From a virus, in IMG/VR virus record IMGVR_UViG_3300032516_001331, positions 1-29,772 of that record: DNA of 29,772 bases. One strand, 5' to 3'. Of the stretch, positions 1 through 7,972 are shown one piece after another. The stretch's first letter is position 1. The number at the start of each line of letters is the position of its first letter. The notes under the pieces were generated by a model, which did no database searches, was not told the origin of the DNA, and saw nothing but the letters and a program-made list of their open reading frames with translations. Both the position numbers and the translations under genes were made by a program.

Positions 1-60
1 ATTCGTAATGGATCTTGCCATCTTTGTACAAATTGCGGCATAACAACAGGCTGTAGTTAG
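1..60 (+). CDS. C-terminal end of a Cys-rich protein, possibly B12-dependent ribonucleotide reductase
   Basis: Reading frame 1 is open from the window edge to a TAG at 58-60, and only the last 19 residues are visible. They contain CxxCxxC followed by a terminal C-S (Cys at residues 6, 9, 12 and 18 of the fragment). A short C-terminal tail with CxxC pairs that ends in Cys is typical of class II (adenosylcobalamin) ribonucleotide reductases, where the tail cysteines re-reduce the active site. That would fit a phage DNA-precursor gene next to replication genes. The fragment is too short for a firm call; a zinc ribbon tail of another enzyme is the alternative. Confidence 0.45.
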   Translation: MRNGSCHLCTNCGITTGCS

Positions 61-157
61 GTTTATATTTCCATAATTAATCTAAATCTCACACTTTTCA
101 TTACTTCTCTTTTATATGGAGGTAACTCGTCCTTGTAAATAAGGTGAGCAAAACTTA

Positions 158-358
158 ATGAATTTACCCCCGGTTTTTAAAGATGAAAAAGTTTATATTA
201 TTCGAGAAAAGAAATATGGGATCATTCATCAAGTTGATGAAAATAATAAGTTTTATTGGATAAATAAAGACGGTTTTTCATTAGGTATTTACGGTAGAGA
301 AGATTTTATGTTAGTTTTAGAAGAAGAATATGAAACCTCATTACTTCTTGAAGCGTAA
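158..358 (+). CDS. small protein of unknown function (66 aa)
   Basis: I do not recognise this protein. The ATG at 158 is preceded by AAGGTGAG at 143-150, a good ribosome-binding site. The product is compact and charged, with alternating beta-like segments (YIIREKKYGIIHQV, KFYWINKDGFSLGI) that suggest a small SH3- or OB-like barrel; this is inference from pattern only. There is no signal peptide or membrane segment. A hairpin (CATTAC at 339-344 pairing with GTAATG at 355-360) covers the stop codon and ends 7 bases before the next start at 368. Confidence 0.6.
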   Translation: MNLPPVFKDEKVYIIREKKYGIIHQVDENNKFYWINKDGFSLGIYGREDFMLVLEEEYETSLLLEA

Positions 359-367
359 TGTTGTTTT

Positions 368-607
368 ATGTCAGACAATGAACGTGATAGATATGCTTAT
401 GGATATGACGCCGGGACAATTGTAGATGGCGTCGTTCATTTGGATTTGTCTACAAATAAATTTGTTCTTATAGATGATGATGGAGAGGTTTTTGACCCCA
501 ACGCTGTTTTACAAACATTAATGGGGAAAAAGGTTCGTATAACTATGATTTCTTTCGAATCCATGGAAGCTTTAGAAAAGCTTCTCGCAAATCAGCCTAA
601 GAATTAA
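368..607 (+). CDS. small acidic protein of unknown function (79 aa)
   Basis: I do not recognise this protein. It is acidic and soluble, with a DDDGE turn near residue 37. It starts 9 bases after the preceding stop, so the two small genes are probably co-transcribed. It ends at TAA 605-607, overlapping the stop codon of the convergent minus-strand ligase gene (stop at 604-606) through a shared TTAA. An 8-bp stem with a 3-base loop (GAAGCTTT at 566-573, AAAGCTTC at 577-584) lies near its 3' end. Confidence 0.6.
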   Translation: MSDNERDRYAYGYDAGTIVDGVVHLDLSTNKFVLIDDDGEVFDPNAVLQTLMGKKVRITMISFESMEALEKLLANQPKN

Positions 608-1725
608 ACTTGATCATCACTAAGATTTTTCTCCAAATATGGTATGCAGTCGTTTCTTCTAGATATTAAAACTCTGCATCCCTTGTGTAAATTAAGATCT
701 TTAAACATTGAAAGATTATGGAGAGAAACATTTGTAATTGTTACTCCTCCTATATTTATGGGTTCAACAACCGCTACACCGGTTACACGACCTGAAGATC
801 CGACCTGCCATTTCACATCTATAACTCTTGATTCTCTCATTGAAGGATCAAATTTCCAGGCCACTTGACCGTTCGGACGAAGATTTAATTCTCCTAACTC
901 TTGGAGATCATTTAAATTATTAACGGAAACAACCATTCCATCGATTTCGTACGGAACACTTTCTCGATCTATACCTTTGAATATTTTAACTATATATTCT
1001 TTATCTGTACATGCGGCAGCCTCCGGGACTTCAAACCCTAAGGACTTGAGTTCCTTAAAAGCATATGATAGTGTCGATGGTTGGTCTATTTCTTTTACCA
1101 TCCAATATGCTAGAAAATTTAGATTAACACAGTCCTTTCCTCCACCTTTTTTGTCCCGGACTTTGCCTGCGGCAGTATTTCTTGGATTAGCGTAAGATTC
1201 TGAATATTTTTCTTCAAAAACTTTCTTGAGTATAACTATTTCGCCGCGAACTATGACATCTATTTCTATTGGAAGTTTTTTCGGTATACTTGGAACCTTT
1301 GACATATTTGATAGGACTTCTTCTCCTATCATCCCATCCCCTCTAGTAACGGCCGATATTAGCATGCCTTTTTGATATACTAACTCCATGGAGGATCCAT
1401 CTATTTTATGAGTTATATGGATAGACCCTGTGTTTAATTTCTCTGCCCATTCTAAAAATTCTGCCTCAGAATTAACTTTATTAAGGGATCCCATTGGTAT
1501 TTTGTGCGGAACTTTTTCCCAGACAGAAATTTCAGTTGGGGCTGCTCCGACCAAAATTAGTTCTTTATGATTAGGGTCGAGAGATTTTAATTCATCAATT
1601 AATGCATCATATTCTTGGTCCGACAATATTGTATTTAAATTATAATAACCTTCTCTGGCTTCTCGGATCTTTAAAGATAACTCTTCTATTCTTTCTGAGT
1701 TCATTTGATAGTATTTTACATCCAT
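604..1725 (-). CDS. ligA: NAD-dependent DNA ligase, N-terminal (adenylation + OB) subunit
   Basis: The product is 373 aa. The N-terminal Ia-type helical segment (residues 1-70) binds NMN/NAD in the LigA family. It is followed by the nucleotidyltransferase domain with motif I K-I-D-G (Lys107 is the expected AMP acceptor), PRNTAAGKVR at 181-190, the YEIDG motif at 259-263 and the AWKFDP motif near 289-294. The OB fold covers about 300-365 and contains VGSSGRVTGVA and a RR-x-D-x-IP turn. The protein stops exactly where bacterial LigA continues into its Cys4 zinc finger; that remainder is encoded separately at 3094-3891. It is the only clear minus-strand gene here, starts 32 bases from the divergent gene at 1758 and converges on the gene ending at 607. 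T5-type phages are known to encode a two-subunit NAD ligase, so this is probably functional rather than broken. Confidence 0.93.
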   Translation of the reverse strand: MDVKYYQMNSERIEELSLKIREAREGYYNLNTILSDQEYDALIDELKSLDPNHKELILVGAAPTEISVWEKVPHKIPMGSLNKVNSEAEFLEWAEKLNTGSIHITHKIDGSSMELVYQKGMLISAVTRGDGMIGEEVLSNMSKVPSIPKKLPIEIDVIVRGEIVILKKVFEEKYSESYANPRNTAAGKVRDKKGGGKDCVNLNFLAYWMVKEIDQPSTLSYAFKELKSLGFEVPEAAACTDKEYIVKIFKGIDRESVPYEIDGMVVSVNNLNDLQELGELNLRPNGQVAWKFDPSMRESRVIDVKWQVGSSGRVTGVAVVEPINIGGVTITNVSLHNLSMFKDLNLHKGCRVLISRRNDCIPYLEKNLSDDQV

Positions 1726-1757
1726 AAGCTATTTGTTAATTATAATTTAGAGGAAAT

Positions 1758-2270
1758 ATGTCTCATCCTACATTCTCAAAAATAGCGGCCGAAATTTCAG
1801 TCATGATTCAGTCTCGGACTAGAATCAAAACCGCAGCTGAAAGAGACGCTGAATGGCATCGAGTTAATAGTTATATAGCGGACATTTTGAAAGATGTTCA
1901 TATGACTTATGCTAAACTCGCCCGACTTCAGAGCGATTTTACTGGGGATGAACTCGTTCAATTAGAAGAATTATCTGAAAGGATTCTTTCTCTCGGTTCT
2001 TCAATGTCTAAATTTTCTAAGGCTTTCTATGAAGGTCAGTTTAATATGCTTCCTGCGGATACCACGTTTGGTGGCGGTGGCGGTGGCGGTGGCGGTGGCG
2101 GCGCTGGGATGCCCGGAGGAGGTTCTCCAATGCCCGAGGGCGCACCGGGTGGTATAGATATCTTCGAAGAGGAAGAAACCGCCCCGGGATCGGAAGAAGA
2201 GGTAGAGGTTGTAGAGGAGGATGAAGGTCAGGGTCAGGGTCAGGAAGAAGAGGAAGAGGAAGAGGAGTGA
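1758..2270 (+). CDS. helical protein with Gly-rich and poly-Glu tail, unknown function
   Basis: The product is 170 aa. Residues 1-100 look helical and begin with a K-I-A-A-E-I segment resembling the short R-I-A-S motif seen in other proteins of this window. Residues about 105-125 are a run of Gly encoded by GGTGGC repeats, followed by a Pro/Gly linker and a strongly acidic tail that ends in eight Glu. No catalytic motif is visible. The Glu codons (GAGGAAGAGGAAGAGGAG) also supply several Shine-Dalgarno-like GAGGA stretches directly in front of the next start (GTG 2267), whose GTGA overlaps this gene's TGA, so the two are very likely coupled. A virion or scaffold-associated role is possible, but only by analogy with low-complexity phage structural proteins. 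Confidence 0.6.
   Translation: MSHPTFSKIAAEISVMIQSRTRIKTAAERDAEWHRVNSYIADILKDVHMTYAKLARLQSDFTGDELVQLEELSERILSLGSSMSKFSKAFYEGQFNMLPADTTFGGGGGGGGGGGAGMPGGGSPMPEGAPGGIDIFEEEETAPGSEEEVEVVEEDEGQGQGQEEEEEEEE
2070..2099 (+). repeat. five tandem GGTGGC hexamers
   Basis: Five perfect copies of GGTGGC encode the Gly run of the 170-aa protein; GGTCAG triplication follows at about 2226-2243. Such in-frame hexamers can change copy number by slippage without frameshifting. Confidence 0.9.
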
Positions 2271-3067
2271 TCAATATATTTCGAATTGCCAGCAGAATTG
2301 CTGGCAAGAGTCTTCTTTTAATGGAAGAAATGGGATACAATCCATATATTCGTGTAGATAATATAAGTTATTTATTGCCTGAGGAGTGCAGCAGTAGTGA
2401 AATTATTGAATCTATATTCAATGCTTGGATAAAGTCTGGATTTTCAGGTGATTCTCTCATTTCTCAGAAAAAATTATTTGATACCCCAAGTAATTTTCTT
2501 CATGAAATTGAACATCTTGTTTTAGATCCTAATTTTGATTTAAGACTCCAAGCCCATAAATCAAAATTAACTGATTCTCCGTCTCATCATGGGATAGAAT
2601 CTATGATGGAAGAAGTTATGACTCAACGTCTCTTTCGTTTTATTCTTCCTGATGAAGCAGATTGTCATGATGCAATAAATAATAGTATATGGTTTTCACA
2701 CAATAGTCGTTTAGAAAATGATAAACTGTTGGATATGATTTCTTCTGCTCCAATGTCTAATTCTACTTTAGAAAATATTAGAGATTCAGCTATATATAAA
2801 ACAAAACAAAAATATGAGAATGGTGAGATAAATACTAGCCCGGATCGACCGGGGGTGATAGAAATGAATGTTCAAATCTTAATTGATTTTCTCATGAATG
2901 CTTTGAGCAAATTTGATATATGGAAAGAAATTATTTCTGATGAACAGGAAGAAAAATGGAGAAAATTTGCTCTTAATTTAAGAAATGAATTCAAGAAACT
3001 TTCTCGAATTTACGGAATTTCTATGGATTGGGATACTGATCGAATGATTCAATACGAAGAACAGTAG
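2267..3067 (+). CDS. protein of unknown function (266 aa) with N-terminal RIASRIA segment
   Basis: The GTG start at 2267 overlaps the previous TGA and is preceded by multiple GAGGA sequences. The N-terminus reads I-F-R-I-A-S-R-I-A-G-K, a short amphipathic segment that recurs in variant form in other proteins here. The rest is mainly helical and acidic, with no nucleotide-binding or catalytic motif that I recognise. Its DNA holds two notable inverted repeats: a 9-bp stem with a 4-base loop at 2286-2307 and a 13-bp perfect stem at 2530-2569. Together with the gene at 1758 it separates the two halves of the split ligase. Confidence 0.6.
   Translation: MINIFRIASRIAGKSLLLMEEMGYNPYIRVDNISYLLPEECSSSEIIESIFNAWIKSGFSGDSLISQKKLFDTPSNFLHEIEHLVLDPNFDLRLQAHKSKLTDSPSHHGIESMMEEVMTQRLFRFILPDEADCHDAINNSIWFSHNSRLENDKLLDMISSAPMSNSTLENIRDSAIYKTKQKYENGEINTSPDRPGVIEMNVQILIDFLMNALSKFDIWKEIISDEQEEKWRKFALNLRNEFKKLSRIYGISMDWDTDRMIQYEEQ
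2530..2569 (+). repeat. 13-bp perfect inverted repeat inside a gene
   Basis: The left arm TAATTTTGATTTA (2530-2542) is exactly complementary to 2557-2569, with a 14-base loop. It lies wholly inside the 266-aa reading frame. Confidence 0.9.
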
Positions 3068-3093
3068 ATATTATCTCAATTGTAAGTTGGTGC

Positions 3094-3891
3094 ATGGTCA
3101 CACCGACTGTTGAATATTTTCAAATACCTAGTATATGTCCTGTTTGTTCCGGTCTTTTAACGATAGACGGGCAATTTTTATTTTGTAAGTCCAAAACTTG
3201 CCCTGGAAAGCTTTCCGGGGCAATAAGAGTATGGGTGGAACGTCTTGGGCTCCTTCATTGGGGTGATACTCTCATAGATAAACTATGTGAGAATAAGATT
3301 TCTTCCATATCTGATTTATATCGATTATCGATTGAAGATATTGCTTCCTGTTGTTCAGGAGTCAAATTTGCTGCTAAATGCCATAAAGTTCTACATTTAA
3401 ATAAGTCAATTCCTTTACAATTATTGATTTCTGCCTTAAATATTCCGAATTTAGGTATATCTACTGCTACTGACATAGTTTCATCAGGAATAAGCACTAT
3501 TAGTTCACTTCTTAGTGTTTCTGTTGAAGATCTTGAAAAAGTTCCGAATGTTGGAAAATTAACTGCTCAAAAAATATATGATGGTATTCAAGAAAAAAGA
3601 GTAGTTATTCTTGAATTAGAAAGTGTGCTAAATATAATCGTTCCTACATCCGGTCCTCTTGTTAACTTATCATTCTGTATAACTGGTCCTCTTTCAAAAC
3701 CTAGAAAAGCTATTGAAAAATTGATAATGGATGCTGGAGGAACTGTTAAAAGTTCAGTCGGTTCAGGTGTAACCCACTTAGTGACCAACGTTCCAGACAC
3801 GACTTCTTCAAAGATGCAAAACGCAAAGAAGCATGGGACTCAGGTTATTTCAGAGATCAATCTTTATTCGCTCATTGAGGCTACGAATTGA
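3094..3891 (+). CDS. ligB: NAD-dependent DNA ligase, C-terminal (Zn finger, HhH, BRCT) subunit
   Basis: The product is 265 aa and matches the part of bacterial LigA missing from the minus-strand gene at 604-1725. A Cys4 zinc finger comes first (Cys15, Cys18, Cys31, Cys36). It is followed by helix-hairpin-helix repeats, about 50-170, with IPNLGISTATDI and VPNVGKLTAQKI hairpins that contact the DNA backbone. A BRCT domain covers about 188-265 with the expected FCITGPL, DAGGTVKSSV and VTHLV strands. The nucleotidyltransferase domain is absent, so it cannot ligate alone and should assemble with the other subunit. It starts at ATG 3094 and its TGA overlaps the ATG of the helicase gene (TGATG), giving translational coupling. 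The symbol follows the two-subunit naming used for T5-type phages. Confidence 0.88.
   Translation: MVTPTVEYFQIPSICPVCSGLLTIDGQFLFCKSKTCPGKLSGAIRVWVERLGLLHWGDTLIDKLCENKISSISDLYRLSIEDIASCCSGVKFAAKCHKVLHLNKSIPLQLLISALNIPNLGISTATDIVSSGISTISSLLSVSVEDLEKVPNVGKLTAQKIYDGIQEKRVVILELESVLNIIVPTSGPLVNLSFCITGPLSKPRKAIEKLIMDAGGTVKSSVGSGVTHLVTNVPDTTSSKMQNAKKHGTQVISEINLYSLIEATN
3198..3223 (+). repeat. 26-base palindrome (one G-U) inside ligB
   Basis: TTGCCCTGGAAAG (3198-3210) pairs with 3211-3223 at all 13 positions, with one T-G pair. It encodes part of the zinc-finger region. Confidence 0.85.
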
Positions 3892-6098
3892 TGGAACAAC
3901 TTAATTGCAAGATTTCCAGCATTGTTTTTTCCAATAAACAAACGGGGTTTTGTATATTAAAAGCAGTTCCTGAAGGTAAATCATCAATGATTACGGTCAG
4001 GGGTAATTTCCCTGGCGTTTCTATGAATATTGGACTCAAAGCCACTTTTACTGGTGAATTTGTTGAACATGCTAAGTTTGGACGTCAGCTTCAGGCTTCA
4101 TCTTGCGAAATTAAACCGGAAAAAGGAAAAAACGGAGTAGTTTCTTATTTACTTTCTTGTGTTCCTTCTATAGGTCCTATAACAGCTTCTAAACTTTATG
4201 GACACTTTGGGGATGAACTTCTTACTATCTTAGAAACAGATATTGAAAAAGTACGTGATCTCAAATTTTTAACTAAAACGCAGATAGAAGCCATTATCGA
4301 TGAGTGGTCAGAGTCATCTGAAACTAGAACATCTTCAGTCTTCTTAAGAGATCTCGGTTTAAATTTCAATCAAATAAAACTAATTTACACAGCATTCAGG
4401 GCAGATACGAAAAAAGAAGTAACGGATGATCCTTATTCCATATGTGAATTCCGTGGAATAGGTTTTATTACTGCCGACCAAATAGCTAGAAAATTGAACG
4501 TTGGAGTCGATGACCTTCGTCGAGTTCGCGCATTAATCCTTGCCGCCTTAAGGGATCTTTCTTCTATAGAAGGCCACTCTTGTGCCACTTCCGATCAAAT
4601 CAAAAATTATATAAATCGAATGTTTAAGCGACAAGGAATTGAATCTTTTTCTCACGGTGATTATGTGTCTGACGTTGCTTTTTACCCGTCACTTATTGAA
4701 CTTGAAGCCTCGGAAGAGATCCACTCATATAATGGTTTCTTATATTTAATGTCAAATTGGCAGTATGAATCTGAAATAGCTAAATACATATCTGCTATCG
4801 TAAATAACACTCCGAGAAATCTTGGGGATTTTGACTCTATTCTTTCTGAATTTGAAAAACTAAAGAATTTAGAACTTTCTGAAGATCAGAAAAAGGCTTT
4901 TTCTTTATTAAAGGATGGTCGTATTTGTGTTATTTCTGGATATCCTGGAACTGGAAAAACTCTTCTTATGAGTGCTTTCGTTCATTTATTTGAGAAAAAT
5001 AATATTGATTATACTCTTCTTGCTCCGACTGGTATTGCTGCAAAACGTTTGTCTCAATTAACCGGAAAATCAGCCTATACTATTCACAGAGCTCTTGGAT
5101 GCGATAGAGAAGGAAATTGGGAATTTAATAGTAGTAATAAGTATATTGTTGACGCAATCGTTTTAGATGAAAGCTCGATGGTAGACAATCAAACTTTCTA
5201 CCATTTGATTTCTTCCATTTCTGACACAACTATAGTGGTTTTAGTCGGTGACGCTGCTCAGCTTCCTTCTGTCGGTTCTGGACAGGTTTTAAAAAGTTTC
5301 TTAAACAGTCCTAAAGTTCCTCATGTTAGTTTAACTCGTATTTATCGACAAGAACATCAGTCTGGAATTATTGATATTGCTCATAAAATTTTAAATGAAG
5401 AATTAGTTAACACAAAATTTGATGAGAAAAATGAGTTTTTGTTCTTAAATTTCAATATTGATGAAGTTGTCGATGAAATTAAGAAGATGACTTCTGTTAT
5501 GTTAGTTAAAAATTCGAATTTTCAAGTCATATCCCCAGTTTATGACGGAGAACTTGGTGTTGATAACTTAAATATTAAACTTCGGAGTGTTTTAAATCCT
5601 GGATATGAAAACCTTTCTAAATTAAAACATGGTACTACCGGTTTATATGAAGGTGATCGCATCATGATCATCAAAAATGATTACGGTAGAATGATTTTTA
5701 ATGGAGATGTTGGAAAAGTTCATCGTATTTCAATCAAATCAGATGAAGTTGAAGTAAAGATTTTTAATTGGTTTGATCAAGAGTCAAAAGTCTCAAGATA
5801 TGTTGACAAAATTTTTACATTCACTATTGAAGAAGCTAGATATATAATGAAAGTTGCTTATGCTTGTACGGCTCATAGAGCACAAGGACAAGAGTTTGAT
5901 TATGTTCTCATGCCAATGACCATGGCTTATGGCCCAATGTTATATAAGAATTTAATTTATACCGCGATTACTCGTGCTAGAAAGAAAGTTTTCATATTCG
6001 GTGACCCGAAAGCGTTTCGTTTCGCTATTCAAAACAATCGTGAAATGGATAGAAACACGAATCTGAAAAATTTAATTGAGGACAGTTTAAGTGTTTGA
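3891..6098 (+). CDS. recD2: RecD2-like superfamily 1B DNA helicase
   Basis: A 735-aa ATP-dependent 5'-3' helicase of the RecD2/TraA type. The N-terminal ~75 residues resemble the RecD2 OB-like domain. A helix-hairpin-helix segment follows (VPSIGPITASKLYG, about 91-104). The helicase core has Walker A G-Y-P-G-T-G-K-T at 350-357, DESSM at 426-430, GDAAQLPSVGSG at 453-464, LTRIYRQ at 481-487, the ACTAHRAQGQEFD motif at 658-670 and YTAITRAR at 690-697. All key motifs are intact and the length is that of RecD2 proteins. I prefer ATG 3891, which overlaps the ligB stop (TGATG), over the TTG at 3888. It likely unwinds DNA in replication or recombination alongside the SbcD-like nuclease that follows. 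Confidence 0.92.
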   Translation: MEQLNCKISSIVFSNKQTGFCILKAVPEGKSSMITVRGNFPGVSMNIGLKATFTGEFVEHAKFGRQLQASSCEIKPEKGKNGVVSYLLSCVPSIGPITASKLYGHFGDELLTILETDIEKVRDLKFLTKTQIEAIIDEWSESSETRTSSVFLRDLGLNFNQIKLIYTAFRADTKKEVTDDPYSICEFRGIGFITADQIARKLNVGVDDLRRVRALILAALRDLSSIEGHSCATSDQIKNYINRMFKRQGIESFSHGDYVSDVAFYPSLIELEASEEIHSYNGFLYLMSNWQYESEIAKYISAIVNNTPRNLGDFDSILSEFEKLKNLELSEDQKKAFSLLKDGRICVISGYPGTGKTLLMSAFVHLFEKNNIDYTLLAPTGIAAKRLSQLTGKSAYTIHRALGCDREGNWEFNSSNKYIVDAIVLDESSMVDNQTFYHLISSISDTTIVVLVGDAAQLPSVGSGQVLKSFLNSPKVPHVSLTRIYRQEHQSGIIDIAHKILNEELVNTKFDEKNEFLFLNFNIDEVVDEIKKMTSVMLVKNSNFQVISPVYDGELGVDNLNIKLRSVLNPGYENLSKLKHGTTGLYEGDRIMIIKNDYGRMIFNGDVGKVHRISIKSDEVEVKIFNWFDQESKVSRYVDKIFTFTIEEARYIMKVAYACTAHRAQGQEFDYVLMPMTMAYGPMLYKNLIYTAITRARKKVFIFGDPKAFRFAIQNNREMDRNTNLKNLIEDSLSV

Positions 6099-6129
6099 AC
6101 AAGTATGTGTTTTCAACTGTATACTTGTT
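6098..6129 (+). promoter_or_regulatory. intergenic hairpin directly upstream of the SbcD-like gene
   Basis: AACAAGTAT (6098-6106) is complementary to ATACTTGTT (6121-6129), with a 14-base loop that can itself form a small GTT/AAC stem. It fills the 34-base gap between the helicase stop and the start at 6133, leaving no ordinary Shine-Dalgarno sequence. It could act as an attenuator or translational control element. The short T-run makes a strong terminator less likely. Confidence 0.6.
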
Positions 6130-6132
6130 TAG

Positions 6133-7134
6133 ATGTCGGAAATCAGATTTGTTACGTCTTCTGATGAACATTTAGCCGATAATCCCCCTGGATATCGAAA
6201 AGACGATTATAGAGCTTCCATCTTCAAGAAACTTGTTTATCAGGGTGTTTTAGCCAGGAAATATCAAGCTAACGCTCTTTTAAGGGGTGGGGACTTTTTT
6301 CACATAAAGGCTGCGAATAAAACGACCCATTCTACTGTTTCGATTGCAGCTAGAATTCATCAAGAGTATTCGTGCCCAACTTATGCTCTAGCTGGGAATC
6401 ACGATATAGTCTATAGTGATTTAGAGACTATTTCTCGTCAACCTCTTGGGGTTATGTATAACACTGGTGTTTTTAAAAATCTGAGAGATGAAGTATTCGA
6501 AGATGACTCCCTAAAAGTTCGTGTTGTTGGGATCCCTTATACGGCCGGTTTAGATCCTGATTTCCTTCGTCAACAGGTGTGTAAGTTGCCGGATGATGGG
6601 TATGTTATCGCTTTTGTCCATGCACTAGCATCCATGGCTCCGAGTGAGAAGATCCAGTCATTTTTTAATGAACCAATTTTTGATTATCGAGATTTAGTTT
6701 TTGAAGGATGCCCTGATGCTTATGTTTTCGGTCATTATCATAAAGATCAAGGTATCGTAGATCATCTCGGAGTTAAATTCGTTAATTTAGGCGCTGTTTC
6801 TCGTGGAGCTTTAACTTTTGAAAATTTGGAAAGAAAACCGAAGGTTTCTTTAATTAAAGTTAACTCTCAAGGTCTTTTTATTGAAGAGCATATAGTTCCG
6901 CATGAAGATTCGAGCCAAATTTTCGATTTGGAAAGAAAACAACAAATCGATAGAGAAATGAAGTCTCTCTCTGATTTCGTTGAACAATTTAGACTTAATG
7001 CTGCCATGAGTAAAGATAATGATTTGAAATCTAGATTGAATGGGACTGATTGGAATCTTTTTAGTGATGATTTAAAATCTTTGGCTATGGAAATTATTGA
7101 AGCTGCTGAATCCGGATCGATAGTAGATGAATAA
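6133..7134 (+). CDS. sbcD: SbcD/Mre11-like metallophosphoesterase nuclease
   Basis: A 333-aa calcineurin-like phosphoesterase with the complete metal-binding motif series: S-D-E-H (Asp11, His13), G-G-D-F-F-H (Asp54), G-N-H-D at 88-91, V-H-A at 162-164 and G-H-Y-H at 200-203. This is the layout of SbcD/Mre11 and phage gp47-type nucleases, which trim DNA ends and hairpins with a Rad50/SbcC ATPase. The C-terminal ~80 residues are helical, as expected for partner contact. No full-length SbcC follows; instead a C-terminal-half ATPase lies at 9381-10022. It overlaps the next gene by 8 bases. Confidence 0.9.
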   Translation: MSEIRFVTSSDEHLADNPPGYRKDDYRASIFKKLVYQGVLARKYQANALLRGGDFFHIKAANKTTHSTVSIAARIHQEYSCPTYALAGNHDIVYSDLETISRQPLGVMYNTGVFKNLRDEVFEDDSLKVRVVGIPYTAGLDPDFLRQQVCKLPDDGYVIAFVHALASMAPSEKIQSFFNEPIFDYRDLVFEGCPDAYVFGHYHKDQGIVDHLGVKFVNLGAVSRGALTFENLERKPKVSLIKVNSQGLFIEEHIVPHEDSSQIFDLERKQQIDREMKSLSDFVEQFRLNAAMSKDNDLKSRLNGTDWNLFSDDLKSLAMEIIEAAESGSIVDE

Positions 7135-7963
7135 CTATTTGAGTTATTCTGGTCGTTATTCTTATATTCTTTGTCCAAAGAAATATGAATATTGCTATAT
7201 TAAAAGACTTAAAGTTAAATCGAATCCTAAAGACGTCATGTTCGGTTCGGTTATTGGAAAAATATTTGAGTGGTTCTACAATAAAAAACTTTGGAGTTAT
7301 CCTCAAAGCACTATTCTTTCTCTTATAGAACCGGCTTTAGACGAAATTTCTGTTCAGGAAGGGTTCAATATTAGACAAACAGATCCTGAATTTGTTAAAA
7401 AGTTGATTGAAGAGCTTAATACTTATACAATTTCTACTATCGAAACTATTAAATCACATGGTTTTTTAACTTCAAATAGTCGATCTGAAATTGATTTAAC
7501 AACTGATTACTATAGTCCAAAATATGATATGAAAATTCGTCTCGGAGGGCGAGTAGACTTCATCCATTATAAAGATGGAGAATCTTGGATTTTAGACGGA
7601 AAAGGCAGTAAGTATAGAGAACGTTATGTAGATTCTGAACAATTGATATGGTACGCCGTTCAACACTACATATTATACCATATGGCTCCAACACGTCTTG
7701 GATTCATATTTTTCAAATTTCCGGAAGACCCGGTTAAATGGATCGAGTATGACGATGATAGTATAAGAAAAAGTATAGATACGACCTTTAGCATTATGAA
7801 GAAAATTCATTTAAGTATCTTTCCAGCCAATCCTTCTTCAGGATGTCGTATGTGCGGGTATACGTCAAAATGTGAAGAAGGAACTAAATTTTTAGCGGCA
7901 AGAAAAGTAGAAACTGGTGGTCGAGTTGACGTTGACTCTTTTTTCGGTTTAGATCCAGTCTGA
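7127..7963 (+). CDS. PD-(D/E)XK nuclease with Fe-S cluster motif (Cas4/AddB-like)
   Basis: The product is 278 aa. It carries a RecB-family nuclease core: GRVDFI (Asp144), I-L-D-G-K (Asp157, Lys159) and the Q-x3-Y motif (Gln172, Tyr176). Four cysteines sit in the arrangement of Fe-S nucleases such as Cas4, AddB and Dna2: Cys16 near the N-terminus, and Cys240-x2-Cys243-x5-Cys249 near the C-terminus. The cluster is expected to pin the ends of the fold together. Cas4 proteins have a similar or shorter length and act as exonucleases on single strands, so a role with SbcD and RecD2 in resecting phage or host DNA ends is plausible. There is no CRISPR array or other cas gene, so a CRISPR role is not supported. 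Confidence 0.87.
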   Translation: MNNYLSYSGRYSYILCPKKYEYCYIKRLKVKSNPKDVMFGSVIGKIFEWFYNKKLWSYPQSTILSLIEPALDEISVQEGFNIRQTDPEFVKKLIEELNTYTISTIETIKSHGFLTSNSRSEIDLTTDYYSPKYDMKIRLGGRVDFIHYKDGESWILDGKGSKYRERYVDSEQLIWYAVQHYILYHMAPTRLGFIFFKFPEDPVKWIEYDDDSIRKSIDTTFSIMKKIHLSIFPANPSSGCRMCGYTSKCEEGTKFLAARKVETGGRVDVDSFFGLDPV

Positions 7964-7972
7964 GGAGGCAAA

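Noticed and set aside
116-142. 8-codon leader peptide ORF (ATG 116)
   Set aside because: It is too short, without its own ribosome-binding site or attenuator-like repeats of one codon.
1741-1746. TATAAT as a -10 promoter element in the divergent gap
   Set aside because: The gap is only 32 bases, the nearest -35-like TTTACA is 20 bases away, and the start site would fall inside the ribosome-binding site. In AT-rich DNA it is probably chance.
2041-2340. 99-codon minus-strand frame rich in Pro/Leu and His/Arg
   Set aside because: It is the complement of the Gly/Glu repeat-coding DNA; its low complexity mirrors the repeat.
7127-7963. Cas4-like nuclease as part of a CRISPR system
   Set aside because: No repeat-spacer array, cas1/cas2 or effector gene is present; the context is phage replication.
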